A DNA stretch of 64,000 nt from positions 372,001-436,000 of the forward strand of contig JBHJGM010000003.1 in NCBI GenBank assembly GCA_050331815.1, in the 5' to 3' direction. The DNA is from JBHJGM01 sp050331815. GTDB lineage: Bacteria > Verrucomicrobiota > Verrucomicrobiia > Opitutales > JBHJGM01. Made by a program: the position numbers and the translations under genes. Every line of letters begins with the position of its first letter. Position 1 is the stretch's first letter. Below are positions 24,720-33,215 of the stretch, piece by piece. The notes beneath the pieces were generated by a model. It saw only the letters and a program-made list of their open reading frames with translations. It was not told where the DNA came from and made no database searches.

Positions 24720-26276
24720 CTACGCGCCGAGTTGGGCGAGGAGGAGTTCGGTCATCCCCTCGAGCGTGTGCGCGGAGGCTTCGCCCGTGCAAGGCAAACC
24801 GGCCTCTTTCATCGCCGCCGAAGTCTGCGGGCCGATCGAAAAAGCTTTCGGCACACGCGCACCCTCAGCCAGTTGAAGGTGCTGGGCCTGCCGGGCAAAG
24901 GACTTCACCGTCGAGGCGCTGGTGAAGGTAATGGCGTCTGCACCGTTTTGCCTGAAGTCCGTGGCCACGCCACTGTGTGCAAGGTCGGCCAACCGCGTCT
25001 CATAGACCTGCAGCGAATCGACCAGAGCCCGGCCCTTACCTTCCAGCTTTTTGGCCAAGGCGTCCTTGTTCAGGTTACCGGTGATCAAGAGCACCTTTTC
25101 GTTTTCGATATCGCCCTCTTCTAGCAGCGCATCCGCCAGAGCCGCGCTGGTGGAGGCATCGGGCATCAGGTCGGCCTCCAGATGAAATTTGCGCAATGCC
25201 TCGGCGGTACCCGTGCCGACGCAGGCGATCCGCTTGGGCCCCAGCAAGCGCAGATCCTTCAGACTTTTCAGAAACAGCTCGAAAAAGTGGGCCACTCCGT
25301 TGCGGCTGGTGAAGATGAGATAGCGGTAGGTGCCGATTTCGCGCAGGACCTGTGCAACGTCGGCAGGCTCATGCATGGGACGGGTCTCGATCAGGGGCAA
25401 TTCCAACACCTCTGCGCCCAGCGAGCTGAGCTTGCCGCTGAGACGTCCAGCTTGCGAACGCGCCCGGGTCACCACGATGCGTTTCCCCCGCAGCGGCGCC
25501 TGTGGCACAAACCAATCCATCTGCGCGCGCAGGCGGCAAACCTCCCCCACGAAGAGCACCGCCGGCGAATGCACTGCGGCCTCCTGGATCGCCTGCGGCA
25601 GCGATTCGAGGGTCGCCTCAACCACCCGCTGATTCGGCAGGCTGGCCCATTCGACGGCACAGGCAGGCGTTGCACCGGGGAGACCGCCTTCCTTCAATTC
25701 GCGGCAGATGCGCTCGCTTTGCCCTACCCCCATGTAGATGCAGAACGTACCTCCGGCAGCAGCGTGCTTGCGAAAGTCCAGCCGCAGTTCCTGGCGGTTC
25801 GGGTCCTCATGGCCGGTCAGAAACGTGACGGCGGAACTGTGCGCGCGGTGCGTCACGGGAATACCGGCATAGGCACCGGCGGCAAGCGCGGCCGTCACCC
25901 CGGGCACCACCTCAAAGGGAATTTTGGCCGCGTGCAGACGCTGGGCTTCCTCGCCACCGCGACCAAAAATGTACGGGTCCCCTCCCTTCAGACGCACGAC
26001 CGCTTTTCCCGCTTGGGCACCTTCGATGAGAATATCCGCAATGGCATCCTGCGCGATGGTGTGGCGGTTCGGGCGCTTACCTACGTAAACGAGTTCGCAG
26101 CCGGGACCCGCCCATTGGGAAATCTGCGGCGAGGCCAGAAAGTCGTATACGAGCACATCGCAGCTTTCGATCAGCTGCTTGCCCCGTACGGTGATCAGCC
26201 CGGCGTCGCCGGGTCCCGCACCCACGAGGTACACCGTACCCGCCTCCGCGCCACTGCCTGTCTGTGTTTGTGCCAA
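24720..26276 (-). CDS. cobA-hemD: uroporphyrinogen-III C-methyltransferase / uroporphyrinogen-III synthase fusion
   Basis: Encodes 518 residues in two domains. Residues about 15-255 are a SAM-dependent uroporphyrinogen methyltransferase (VYLVGAGPGDAGLITVRG, VGKRPNRHTIAQD, VRLKGGDPYIFGRGGEEA, PGVTAALAAGAYAGIPVTHR), giving precorrin-2 for siroheme or cobalamin. Residues about 265-518 are uroporphyrinogen-III synthase (GKRIVVTRARSQAGRLS, YLIFTSRNGV, ITFTSASTVKSF), which closes the tetrapyrrole ring. The start is a TTG; no ATG lies close by. It follows hemC by 9 bases, so the enzyme receives hydroxymethylbilane from its neighbour. Such fusions are known in several bacterial groups. Confidence 0.92.
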   Translation of the reverse strand: MAQTQTGSGAEAGTVYLVGAGPGDAGLITVRGKQLIESCDVLVYDFLASPQISQWAGPGCELVYVGKRPNRHTIAQDAIADILIEGAQAGKAVVRLKGGDPYIFGRGGEEAQRLHAAKIPFEVVPGVTAALAAGAYAGIPVTHRAHSSAVTFLTGHEDPNRQELRLDFRKHAAAGGTFCIYMGVGQSERICRELKEGGLPGATPACAVEWASLPNQRVVEATLESLPQAIQEAAVHSPAVLFVGEVCRLRAQMDWFVPQAPLRGKRIVVTRARSQAGRLSGKLSSLGAEVLELPLIETRPMHEPADVAQVLREIGTYRYLIFTSRNGVAHFFELFLKSLKDLRLLGPKRIACVGTGTAEALRKFHLEADLMPDASTSAALADALLEEGDIENEKVLLITGNLNKDALAKKLEGKGRALVDSLQVYETRLADLAHSGVATDFRQNGADAITFTSASTVKSFARQAQHLQLAEGARVPKAFSIGPQTSAAMKEAGLPCTGEASAHTLEGMTELLLAQLGA

Positions 26277-26285
26277 GCGGAGAGA

Positions 26286-27152
26286 CTATGCGTTTTGGAG
26301 CGTTTTGGCAATGGCCTCAATCCGCGCATCGAGCGCTTGGCCGGGGGCGTCGGTACACTCAAAGACGCCGTGGCCTGCGGCCTCGTGAAAGGTCCAGAGG
26401 CGGCCGTTGGCCCAGTGGGCGGCGTAGGCAGTATGGCAGCCCCCGCCCAGGGCGCGCAACAAAGCCCGCTCCACGGTAACGGCGTGCTGCGTTGGCGCGC
26501 AACCGATCGCCTCAACCACGTGCGCGTGCTCGGGACGCGTCTGCAAGGCGATGGCACCCTGCGCCGGCGCGGGCACCATCTGCCGCACCTCCAACGGGCG
26601 AAATGTCACGCCCTCCCACTTCAAAATGCCCAGACGTTTCAGACCGGCGGCAGCCAGCAGGGTGGCCTGGGCATCCCCTCGGGCAACCTTGTTCAAGCGG
26701 GTGTCGACGTTGCCGCGAATCTCCTTCCAGACAGCTTTCGGGAAGAGCCGCTTGGCCTGGGCCCGCCGGCGGGGCGAACCGGTGGCTATCGTATCGGGAA
26801 TCTGGATACCTTCGCGGACGATCAGCACATCGTTTACGCTCTCGCGCGGCAGATAGGCCGGCACCACCACACCGTCCTCAATCTGCGTGGGCAGATCCTT
26901 GGCACTGTGCACGGCTACGTCGGCGTGGCCCTCGCGCACCACGCGCTCCACCTCCTGGGTGAATAGGCCTGTGCCGCCCTGCTGCTCCAGCGACCACTGC
27001 GTTTGCCGGTCGCCGCAGGTGCGCACAATTTCCAGCTCGACTTCGAGATCCGGATAGGCTCCCTGCAACGCCGCGCGCGTCATCTCGGCCTGGCGCAAAG
27101 CCAGGTCGCTGCCGCGGGTCGCCAGAACAATCCGGCTGGGAACGTCAGCCAT
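26286..27152 (-). CDS. hemC: hydroxymethylbilane synthase
   Basis: Encodes 288 residues. RIVLATRGSDLALRQAE, GGTGLFTQEVE, VHSAKDLPT, ATGSPRRRAQ and RGNVDTRLNK are hallmark segments. Cys239 in LGGGCHTAY carries the dipyrromethane primer. It polymerises four porphobilinogen units in the cytoplasm. It lies 24 bases after ilvC and 9 bases before cobA-hemD. The C-terminal domain is somewhat short compared with the roughly 310 residues of E. coli HemC. Confidence 0.94.
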   Translation of the reverse strand: MADVPSRIVLATRGSDLALRQAEMTRAALQGAYPDLEVELEIVRTCGDRQTQWSLEQQGGTGLFTQEVERVVREGHADVAVHSAKDLPTQIEDGVVVPAYLPRESVNDVLIVREGIQIPDTIATGSPRRRAQAKRLFPKAVWKEIRGNVDTRLNKVARGDAQATLLAAAGLKRLGILKWEGVTFRPLEVRQMVPAPAQGAIALQTRPEHAHVVEAIGCAPTQHAVTVERALLRALGGGCHTAYAAHWANGRLWTFHEAAGHGVFECTDAPGQALDARIEAIAKTLQNA

Positions 27153-27176
27153 GCAGGCGTTAGTAAAACGTGTACC

Positions 27177-28208
27177 CTAGCCGCTGAAGGAGGCCTGCGC
27201 GCCCTTAAGGTTGCGCTTGCGAATCCAGGGCATCAGCCCGCGCAGGCGCGAGCCGGTTTTTTCAATCAGGTGCGTTTCCCCGTCCTTGAGGAGCTGGTTG
27301 TAATTCGGTAGGCCGTCCTTGTATTCCTTGACCCACTCGCGGGTAAATTTACCCGACTGGATTTCGCCAAGAATCTTCTGCATCGACTTTTTGGTCTGTG
27401 CGTTGACGACGCGTGGCCCCCGGGTGATGTCCCCGTACTTGGCGGTTTCCGAAACCGTGAAACGCATGCCCGAGACGCCCGACTCGTACATCAAATCGAC
27501 GATCAGCTTCAACTCGTGCAGGCACTCGAAGTAGGCCATTTCCGGCTGGTAACCCGCCTCGACGAGCGTCTCAAAGCCGGCCATGACCAGTGCGCTGGCA
27601 CCGCCGCAAAGGACGGCTTGTTCGCCAAAGAGGTCGGTCTCGGTTTCCTCGCGAAAAGTGGTCTGAATCACGCCGGCCCGCGTGCCGCCCACGCCCTTGG
27701 CCCAGGCCAGAGCGATTTTCTTGGCGTTGCGCGAGGAGCCTTCCAGCACCGCGATCAGCGCGGGCACACCCTTGCCCTCCTGGTACTGCTGGCGGACGAT
27801 CTGCCCCGGTCCCTTCGGCGCGACCATGATCACGTCGACACCCTTGGGCGGCTCGATCAGCCCGTAGTGAATGGCCAAGCCATGAGAAAAAAGCAGCGTC
27901 TTACCCTTTTCCAGGTTCGGCTCAATCTGTTCCTTGTAGAGGTCGGCCTGACGCATATCCGGCACGCCCACCATGATCACGTCGGCACGCCGCACGGCCT
28001 CGTCGACCATCACGACCTCAAAGCCGTGCTTTTTGGCAACCGGGATTGATTTCGAGCCCTTGTACAGGCCGATAATCACATCGCAGCCGCTCTCTTTGAG
28101 ATTGAGCGCATGCGCGTGGCCCTGCGAGCCGTAGCCCAGCACGGCCAGCGTCTTGCCTTTGAACACGCGCAGGTCGGCGTCTTTATCGGAATAGATCTTG
28201 GCAGGCAT
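27177..28208 (-). CDS. ilvC: ketol-acid reductoisomerase, class I
   Basis: Encodes 343 residues, the normal class I length. The NADPH loop is LAVLGYGSQGHAHALNL, the isomerase metal site includes LFGEQAVLCGG and ECLHELKLIVDL, and MRFTVSETAKYGD is typical of the C-terminal knot. It converts acetolactate or acetohydroxybutyrate to the dihydroxy acid in valine and isoleucine biosynthesis. It follows ilvH by 40 bases; ilvB and ilvD are not in the window. Confidence 0.95.
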   Translation of the reverse strand: MPAKIYSDKDADLRVFKGKTLAVLGYGSQGHAHALNLKESGCDVIIGLYKGSKSIPVAKKHGFEVVMVDEAVRRADVIMVGVPDMRQADLYKEQIEPNLEKGKTLLFSHGLAIHYGLIEPPKGVDVIMVAPKGPGQIVRQQYQEGKGVPALIAVLEGSSRNAKKIALAWAKGVGGTRAGVIQTTFREETETDLFGEQAVLCGGASALVMAGFETLVEAGYQPEMAYFECLHELKLIVDLMYESGVSGMRFTVSETAKYGDITRGPRVVNAQTKKSMQKILGEIQSGKFTREWVKEYKDGLPNYNQLLKDGETHLIEKTGSRLRGLMPWIRKRNLKGAQASFSG

Positions 28209-28248
28209 GAAAGTATCTTGAGTTAGCGGAGATTAATAAAAGCGAAAA

Positions 28249-28758
28249 CTATTCGGCCACGTTGCGCGTCTCTTCCTGGCGTGCGCGTCGTTCCAGACCC
28301 AGGTTGCCGCTGCGGGCCATTTCGGTGATGCCGTAAGCCTGAATCATCTCAAGAAAGGCGCGAATTTTGTTCTCGTTACCAGTGCACTCGATGATGATTG
28401 AGGTGGGCGAAACATCGACGATCTTGCCCCGGAAAATGTCGGCGATTTGGATGATCTCGCCACGGGTCTTCGGGTCGACCGGCATTTTTACCATAACCAA
28501 CTCGCGCGCCACAAATCCCTGCGAGCTGCTAAAGTGCTTCACTTCAATAACGTTGACCAGCTTGTCGAGCTGGCGCAGGGCCAGGTCCACCGTGGCGTCG
28601 TCGCCGTGCAGCGTGGCGGTGATGCGCGAGTAGTTCGGGTCCTGCGTCGGGCCGACGTTAAGCGTGTCGATGTTGAAGCCGCGCCCGCTGAACATCCCGG
28701 CCACCCGGGCCAGCACGCCAAACTTGTTTTCTACCAGCGCTGAAATCGTATGTCGCAT
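28249..28758 (-). CDS. ilvH: acetolactate synthase small (regulatory) subunit
   Basis: Encodes 169 residues. The N-terminal ACT domain starts HTISALVENKFGVLARVAGMFSGRGFNIDTLNVG and carries the valine-binding face; the C-terminal domain has RELVMVKM and IIECTGNENKI. It activates the IlvB catalytic subunit and confers valine feedback inhibition. The start codon lies only 14 bases after the encoded CCA end of a tRNA-Val gene on the same strand, with no strong ribosome site in those 14 bases. It is very probably co-transcribed with that tRNA. Confidence 0.94.
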   Translation of the reverse strand: MRHTISALVENKFGVLARVAGMFSGRGFNIDTLNVGPTQDPNYSRITATLHGDDATVDLALRQLDKLVNVIEVKHFSSSQGFVARELVMVKMPVDPKTRGEIIQIADIFRGKIVDVSPTSIIIECTGNENKIRAFLEMIQAYGITEMARSGNLGLERRARQEETRNVAE

Positions 28759-28772
28759 CAGTAAGGACCCAA

Positions 28773-28849
28773 TGGTGGGCGGTACAGGGCTCGAACCTGT
28801 GACCTACTGGGTGTAAACCAGCCGCTCTAGCCAACTGAGCTAACCGCCC
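28773..28849 (-). tRNA. tRNA-Val (anticodon TAC), CCA encoded
   Basis: Read on the minus strand the segment folds as a complete cloverleaf: acceptor GGGCGGT pairing with ACCGCCC, D-arm GCTC/GAGC, anticodon stem GCTGG/CCAGT with loop TTTACAC (anticodon TAC), T-arm with GGTTCGAGCC, and an encoded 3' CCA at 28773-28775. It decodes GUA and other Val codons. It lies 14 bases upstream of ilvH in the valine pathway. Confidence 0.95.
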
Positions 28850-28862
28850 AAAAACGACGGGA

Positions 28863-28890
28863 GTTATCGAAGCACACGCCCTCGACGCAA
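28863..28890 (-). promoter_or_regulatory. putative promoter of the tRNA-Val/ilv operon
   Basis: On the minus strand TTGCGT (28885-28890) and GATAAC (28863-28868) are separated by 16 bases and lie just upstream of the tRNA. Each matches four of six consensus positions. The site falls between the stop codon of the PhoD-like gene at 28894 and the tRNA, the only free space for a promoter there. Confidence 0.4.
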
Positions 28891-28893
28891 GGC

Positions 28894-29955
28894 TTAATTG
28901 CCCGCGCTTAAGCGTGGCCGCTCGAAACTATGCGAAAACTTCAGGCTACCATCGGTCTTTCGAACCTCCAGCGTAATCACAATCGGGGACTTTTCCCAGT
29001 CGATGCGGATGAGTCCAAAGCCAGTCTGATTCGACGGACCGGCCAGACGCCAGCGATTGGCCTCGCCCTCAAAACTTTCCCAGGCGTGCGTCAGACCACT
29101 GGAGGTCAGGTCGTACAACGGGTAGCCCAGGCCCGCCTTGCGCCAGCAGGAAAGTTCGTGAATGTGCCGGTCGCCGCTGATGAAAAACACGCCCTCGCGC
29201 CCGCTTTTGGCCAGGGTCTTTACCAGCCGGGCCCGCTCGTGCGGATGCCGCGCCCAGCTTTCCCAGGGGTGCTCATCGGAGACCACCTGGATGCTGGAGC
29301 CCAGGATCGTAATCTCAGCGGGCACCTCGTTGAGTCGAGCTTCCAGCCAGGCCCACTGCGCCTCGCCCAACAGCGTCGAGTCTTTGGCCGGGGTGGTCAT
29401 GTGGTAACGCGTGTCCAGCAGGATGACCTGCACCTGCTGCCCCTCCGGTCCAAAGCGATATGACGCATACAGACCCGCTTGTGTGCGCCGAGGCGAATCC
29501 GGCGGCTCGTCGAGGAAATCCAGTGCCAGCGCCTGGGCGGCTTCGCGGTGCGGATACTCGCTGCCAGCGTCGTTCTCGCCAAAGTCGTGGTCATCCCAGG
29601 TGCCGATAATGGGAACGTTTTCTCGGAATCGGGCATACTCCGGCACTGCCGATTGCAGAGCATATTTCTTGCGAAAAAGCGTCAGGTCCCGCGTGTCCGC
29701 GTAAATATTGTCGCCTAGCCAAATCCACAAATCCGGCCCCGCCGCTTCGACGACCGGCCAAAACGGTTGTGGGTCGTCCTGGTCGTTACAAGAGCCGAAC
29801 GCAATGATTTCAAGCGGTTTCTGAAACTCCGCCGAGGTTGGATACCGCGCCGCTGCCGACTCCGGATACAGGCCAAAGCAGGCACAAGTGAGTCCCAGAA
29901 TAACACTGACTGGAGACATCCCCCAGGCCTTTTCGCGAAATCCGAGCAGACGCAT
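28894..29955 (-). CDS. PhoD-like metallophosphatase
   Basis: Encodes 353 residues from the ATG at 29955, chosen because it gives a signal peptide (charged start RLLGFREK, hydrophobic VSVILGLTCACFGLY); an ATG 12 codons later is an alternative and the frame is open upstream. PhoD-type metal site: FGSCNDQDD, WIWLGDNIYADTRD, GTWDDHDFGENDAG, SGDRHIHE. Family members are secreted phosphodiesterases/alkaline phosphatases. At 353 residues it is a short form. The gene stands alone, upstream of tRNA-Val and divergent from the PEP-CTERM gene. Probably periplasmic or secreted; phosphate regulation is not visible in the sequence. Confidence 0.85.
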   Translation of the reverse strand: MRLLGFREKAWGMSPVSVILGLTCACFGLYPESAAARYPTSAEFQKPLEIIAFGSCNDQDDPQPFWPVVEAAGPDLWIWLGDNIYADTRDLTLFRKKYALQSAVPEYARFRENVPIIGTWDDHDFGENDAGSEYPHREAAQALALDFLDEPPDSPRRTQAGLYASYRFGPEGQQVQVILLDTRYHMTTPAKDSTLLGEAQWAWLEARLNEVPAEITILGSSIQVVSDEHPWESWARHPHERARLVKTLAKSGREGVFFISGDRHIHELSCWRKAGLGYPLYDLTSSGLTHAWESFEGEANRWRLAGPSNQTGFGLIRIDWEKSPIVITLEVRKTDGSLKFSHSFERPRLSAGN

Positions 29956-30074
29956 CAGGTGTTTCCCCACCCGATGCTGGGGGGCGCTCCCCCTAGGATT
30001 CAGGAAATTGTAACGTATTTTGTCCGACCTTATTTCCCGATTCATCATCCCTACGTTTTAAAATCCCCACACTA

Positions 30075-30785
30075 ATGAACATCACCTCCGCCGCCAGCTT
30101 CATTCTGGCCACCCTCGCCCCCACCTTCGCTTTCGCCGGCGGTACCGTGTTTGATGCTGCGAACGTCGACTTTGAGTCCGACGACAACGGCCTGCTTTCC
30201 GCCGGACAGACCAACCTGGACTTCAGTTCGGTCGGCCTGGTTTCGATCAGCTTCATTCCCACCGGTGCCTACAACGGCGGCAACTTTGACCCCGGCCAGC
30301 TGCTGCCGATGGTCTTCGACACCAACAACCCGACCGGCAACGACGGCGACCTGCTCACCCCGAGCGCCCAGGTTTTGGTCGACCTCGGCAACGTCCTCAT
30401 CATCAGCGAGGACAACGACAGCTCTGATCCGGATGATCTGGCTGGCGGCGGCGTGCTGCGCTTCGTTTTTGACCAATTGGTCTCGTTTGACGAACTCGGC
30501 ATTCTCGACAACGAGGAAAGCGACTCGCGCGCCATTGGTTCGGCTGGCGGCGTCGAAATCTTTAACACGGCGATCCCGGGCGGCGCAGATGGCAACTACC
30601 AGGTACTTGCGCTGCCCGAAGCACCGATCGACACCCTCGACGTGCTCTTCGACGGCTCGGGCGCGGTGGCCCTGCTGAGCTACAAAAGCACCTCGGTGCC
30701 GGAGCCTGGCGTCTACGGTGCGGTGGGCATCATCGTGATCGGCCTGACGGTGCTGCGCCGCCGTCGCCAGGGCATCTCTTCTTAG
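30075..30785 (+). CDS. PEP-CTERM sorting-signal protein
   Basis: Encodes 236 residues with an N-terminal signal peptide (cleaved near Ala21) and a C-terminal sorting signal: VPEP, a hydrophobic segment GAVGIIVIGLTVL and an RRRR basic tail. The middle is an Asp/Gly/Asn-rich beta-type region with no family I recognise. The signal marks it for an exosortase/archaeosortase-like transpeptidase, so it is an exported surface or exopolysaccharide-associated protein. It is monocistronic, followed by a strong terminator. Exosortase itself is not in the window. Confidence 0.85.
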   Translation: MNITSAASFILATLAPTFAFAGGTVFDAANVDFESDDNGLLSAGQTNLDFSSVGLVSISFIPTGAYNGGNFDPGQLLPMVFDTNNPTGNDGDLLTPSAQVLVDLGNVLIISEDNDSSDPDDLAGGGVLRFVFDQLVSFDELGILDNEESDSRAIGSAGGVEIFNTAIPGGADGNYQVLALPEAPIDTLDVLFDGSGAVALLSYKSTSVPEPGVYGAVGIIVIGLTVLRRRRQGISS

Positions 30786-30833
30786 GCGATAGTAGTCTCC
30801 GGGGACGGCAAGCCCCGGAAAAGTGCGTTCTAG

Positions 30834-30872
30834 ACCGGCCTTCCCAAAATGGGGAGGCCGGTTTACTTTTTT
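30834..30872 (+). terminator. Rho-independent terminator of the PEP-CTERM gene
   Basis: A 12-base stem (arms 30834-30845 and 30851-30862, one G-T wobble), loop AAAAT, is followed by a T-rich run to 30872. It lies 49 bases after the stop codon. Confidence 0.88.
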
Positions 30873-30939
30873 ACCATATCCGGAGGCAACCCAACTCGCC
30901 CCGCCGCCTGATCAGGCCATGACCGTGTTATCGGTCGCC

Positions 30940-31794
30940 CTACTCCTGAGAAGCAGCGGGTAGTGGCGCTTCGATGGCAGGCTCAGGCCGGGGATCGTCG
31001 AAGCCGAGCCGCACCTCGAGGTTCACGCCTGAACCGTCGGGCAGGAGCTCTGGGGAGTAGTGCACGCTAAAGATCCGCATAGCTTCGGTGCCCAGATACA
31101 CGGAGGCGTTCTGTCCCGGTCGGGTCATCACGCTCGGTGCGCTCATTAGCTCGACGCCGTTAAGGCTACTCAGGTTCGAATTGAAGTCGTCGAAGGCCGC
31201 GCGATTCCAAATCTCTCCGTGCTGAAAAACATTGCGTCCGCCGGTGTGGAGCGTCTCCAGCCCAAGGCCTTCCCCGGCACCCTTTTCGACGGCGATGACG
31301 CGCGAGCGCAGGGTCACATTTGAGCTCCCTTTGGCAAACTCGGTAATCTCGTGATCGATGAACGTGTACAAGCGACGACCTTCAGCATTCTCAAATCCCA
31401 CGGTGACCAGGATTTCGTCCTTTTTCAAGGGCGTGAGCAGCACCGAACTAAGCATCTTCTTGGTCAGTGGCTCACGCAATTCCGCCAGTTCCTCCGAGAC
31501 TTGTTGATGGGCTTGCTGCAACTGGCTCAGTTTGGCTTCGAGCGCGGCACGTCGCGCATCACACTCCGCGAGGGCCTCCATTTTGGCTGTGGCGTCGGTC
31601 GTAGTCTCCAGCGGGGGAAACGGGTCGCGGGCCTTCATTTCCGGAATGTGCGGGTGCGCGCGAGACAGGGCCAGTTCCGCCGCCGCCGGAGGCGGAGGTG
31701 TTGGCGAGGGCGAGGGTGAACTTCCGAAGAACAACCACAGATTCAGCCCGACGCTGACAACGAGGAGCAGGGTAAGCCAAGACGTCGCTTTCAT
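30940..31794 (-). CDS. membrane-anchored coiled-coil protein with secretin-like motif
   Basis: Encodes 284 residues. One N-terminal membrane segment (about 5-23), a Pro/Ser-rich spacer (25-40), a probable coiled coil (about 71-108, rich in Ala, Glu and Gln), then a folded domain. The stretch GVELMSAPSVMTRPGQNASVYLG (about 213-235) resembles the beta-strand repeat of secretin and secretin-associated short domains, in which bacteria write LxxAPxVxTxxGQxA. It lacks the rest of a secretin. It might be a periplasmic partner of a type II or type IV pilus system, but no such genes are nearby. No convincing promoter or terminator seen. Function unknown. Confidence 0.6.
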   Translation of the reverse strand: MKATSWLTLLLVVSVGLNLWLFFGSSPSPSPTPPPPAAAELALSRAHPHIPEMKARDPFPPLETTTDATAKMEALAECDARRAALEAKLSQLQQAHQQVSEELAELREPLTKKMLSSVLLTPLKKDEILVTVGFENAEGRRLYTFIDHEITEFAKGSSNVTLRSRVIAVEKGAGEGLGLETLHTGGRNVFQHGEIWNRAAFDDFNSNLSSLNGVELMSAPSVMTRPGQNASVYLGTEAMRIFSVHYSPELLPDGSGVNLEVRLGFDDPRPEPAIEAPLPAASQE

Positions 31795-32119
31795 GAAGGA
31801 AGACAGTGAGTCTGATAACGTTACTTCGACTTGTGGGACACTGTCTGTTCCAACTGAAAACGAAGCGCGCTGGCAACTGTGCAGAAACCCACTCGCCTAA
31901 TCGCCCTGTCCACTTCGAGATTTGCTTGAAACTGAGTGAGTTGGCACGCCGAGACGGTCACGGGTTGCAGATTCCGGTTGTCAAAGTCGGGTGACAGCTT
32001 TATTGATTGCACCTCGCTTTTTCTTTCAAGGACCAATCACACAACAGCTTATAACCAACACGGCTTCGCCACCAGCGGGTAGGCATCCATGACGCCCAGC
32101 AGGCACCAGCCAGGTTGCC
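31795..32119. other. gene-free stretch
   Basis: No convincing reading frame is present in these 325 bases: short frames lack a ribosome site and protein-like composition. It should carry the promoter of the minus-strand coiled-coil gene, but I see no clear -35/-10 pair. Nothing else is recognised. Confidence 0.4.
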
Positions 32120-32158
32120 AAACAGGCCATAACGCCCCCGGTGCGCTATGGCCTGTTT
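32120..32158 (-). terminator. hairpin downstream of asd
   Basis: A perfect 12-base inverted repeat (AAACAGGCCATA at 32120-32131 and its complement at 32147-32158) encloses a GC-rich 15-base loop, 24 bases after the asd stop on the minus strand. The flanking T-rich run is short on both strands, so its termination strength is uncertain. Confidence 0.6.
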
Positions 32159-32182
32159 CTTTGCAAAAGGCTGCGATCCACT

Positions 32183-33214
32183 TCAGTTGCTTACGGTCGC
32201 ACGGATGAGGGAGCGGCGATCCATCTCCTCGGCGATCTGGATAGCGTTGAGCGCCGCGCCCTTCCACAACTGGTCACCGCTGACCCACAGGGACAATCCA
32301 TTGTCGAAGGCACTGTCCTTGCGGATGCGCCCCACCCCGCAGTTTTCTTTGCCGGAAAAATCGATGGGCATCGGATAGCGATTGGCCGCGGGCTCATCGA
32401 CGAGTTCGGCCCCGTTGAAAGCCGCCACGGCAGCCCGCGCGGCCTCCACCGAGACGGGCTCATTGAATTCGGCGTTGATGGCAATGGAATGCGCCCGCAG
32501 CACCGGTACCCGCACGCAGGTGCAGGACACTTTCAAACTTGGATGGTCCAGAATTTTGCGCGATTCGTAGACCATCTTGTGCTCCTCGCGGGTGTAACCG
32601 TCGTCCTGAAACGTATCCACGTGGGGGAGCAGGTTGAAGGCGATTGTGTGCGGGTAATGCGCGCCGGGCAGTTCCGTGGCGCCACCGGCCCAGGCCTTCA
32701 CCTGGGTTTCCAACTCGCGCATGCCCTCAGCACCGCTGCCGGAAACCGCCTGGTAAGTGGCGGCAAAAAAGCGCTTCAGCCCAAACGCGCGGTGCAGCGG
32801 GTAGAGCGCCATGAGAGCCACGGCGGTTGAGCAATTCGGATTGGCGATGATGCCGTTGTGCGCGGCCAGTGCCTCGGGATTGATCTCAGGCACCACGAGC
32901 GGCACCTGCGGATCCATGCGAAAGGCCGAGGTATTGTCCACGACGATGCAGCCACGTTTGGCAGCTTCGGGGGCCAAATTTTTTGAGATGCTGCCGCCGG
33001 CCGAAAAGAAAGCCACGTCGATGCCATCAAACGCTTCCGGGGTCGCTTCGGCCACCGTCCAGGACTGCCCTTCATAGGACAGGGTCTTGCCCGCCGAACG
33101 TGCCGAAGCCAGTAGTACCAACTCGCTTAAGGGAAAGCGACGCTGATGCAGCAGCGCGATCAATTCTTGACCGACCGCTCCGGTCGCGCCGACGATTGCT
33201 ATCTTGTAAGCCAT
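32183..33214 (-). CDS. asd: aspartate-semialdehyde dehydrogenase
   Basis: Encodes 343 residues. NADP loop VGATGAVGQELIALL, then FFSAGGSISK, NPNCSTAV with the catalytic Cys, VSGSGAEGMREL, RVPVLRAHSIA and SGDQLWKGAALNAIQI are characteristic. It reduces aspartyl phosphate to the semialdehyde for lysine, threonine, methionine and meso-diaminopimelate synthesis. The ATG is at 33214, only one base from the candidate GTG start of the divergent YkuD gene. Confidence 0.94.
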   Translation of the reverse strand: MAYKIAIVGATGAVGQELIALLHQRRFPLSELVLLASARSAGKTLSYEGQSWTVAEATPEAFDGIDVAFFSAGGSISKNLAPEAAKRGCIVVDNTSAFRMDPQVPLVVPEINPEALAAHNGIIANPNCSTAVALMALYPLHRAFGLKRFFAATYQAVSGSGAEGMRELETQVKAWAGGATELPGAHYPHTIAFNLLPHVDTFQDDGYTREEHKMVYESRKILDHPSLKVSCTCVRVPVLRAHSIAINAEFNEPVSVEAARAAVAAFNGAELVDEPAANRYPMPIDFSGKENCGVGRIRKDSAFDNGLSLWVSGDQLWKGAALNAIQIAEEMDRRSLIRATVSN

Positions 33215-33215
33215 T

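Noticed and set aside
25182..26966. Open frame of 594 codons on the plus strand
   Set aside because: Antisense to cobA-hemD and hemC, which have full sets of family motifs; no recognisable motif of its own.
31806..31994. 62-codon frame on the plus strand
   Set aside because: No ribosome site, no recognised motif, in an otherwise gene-free stretch.
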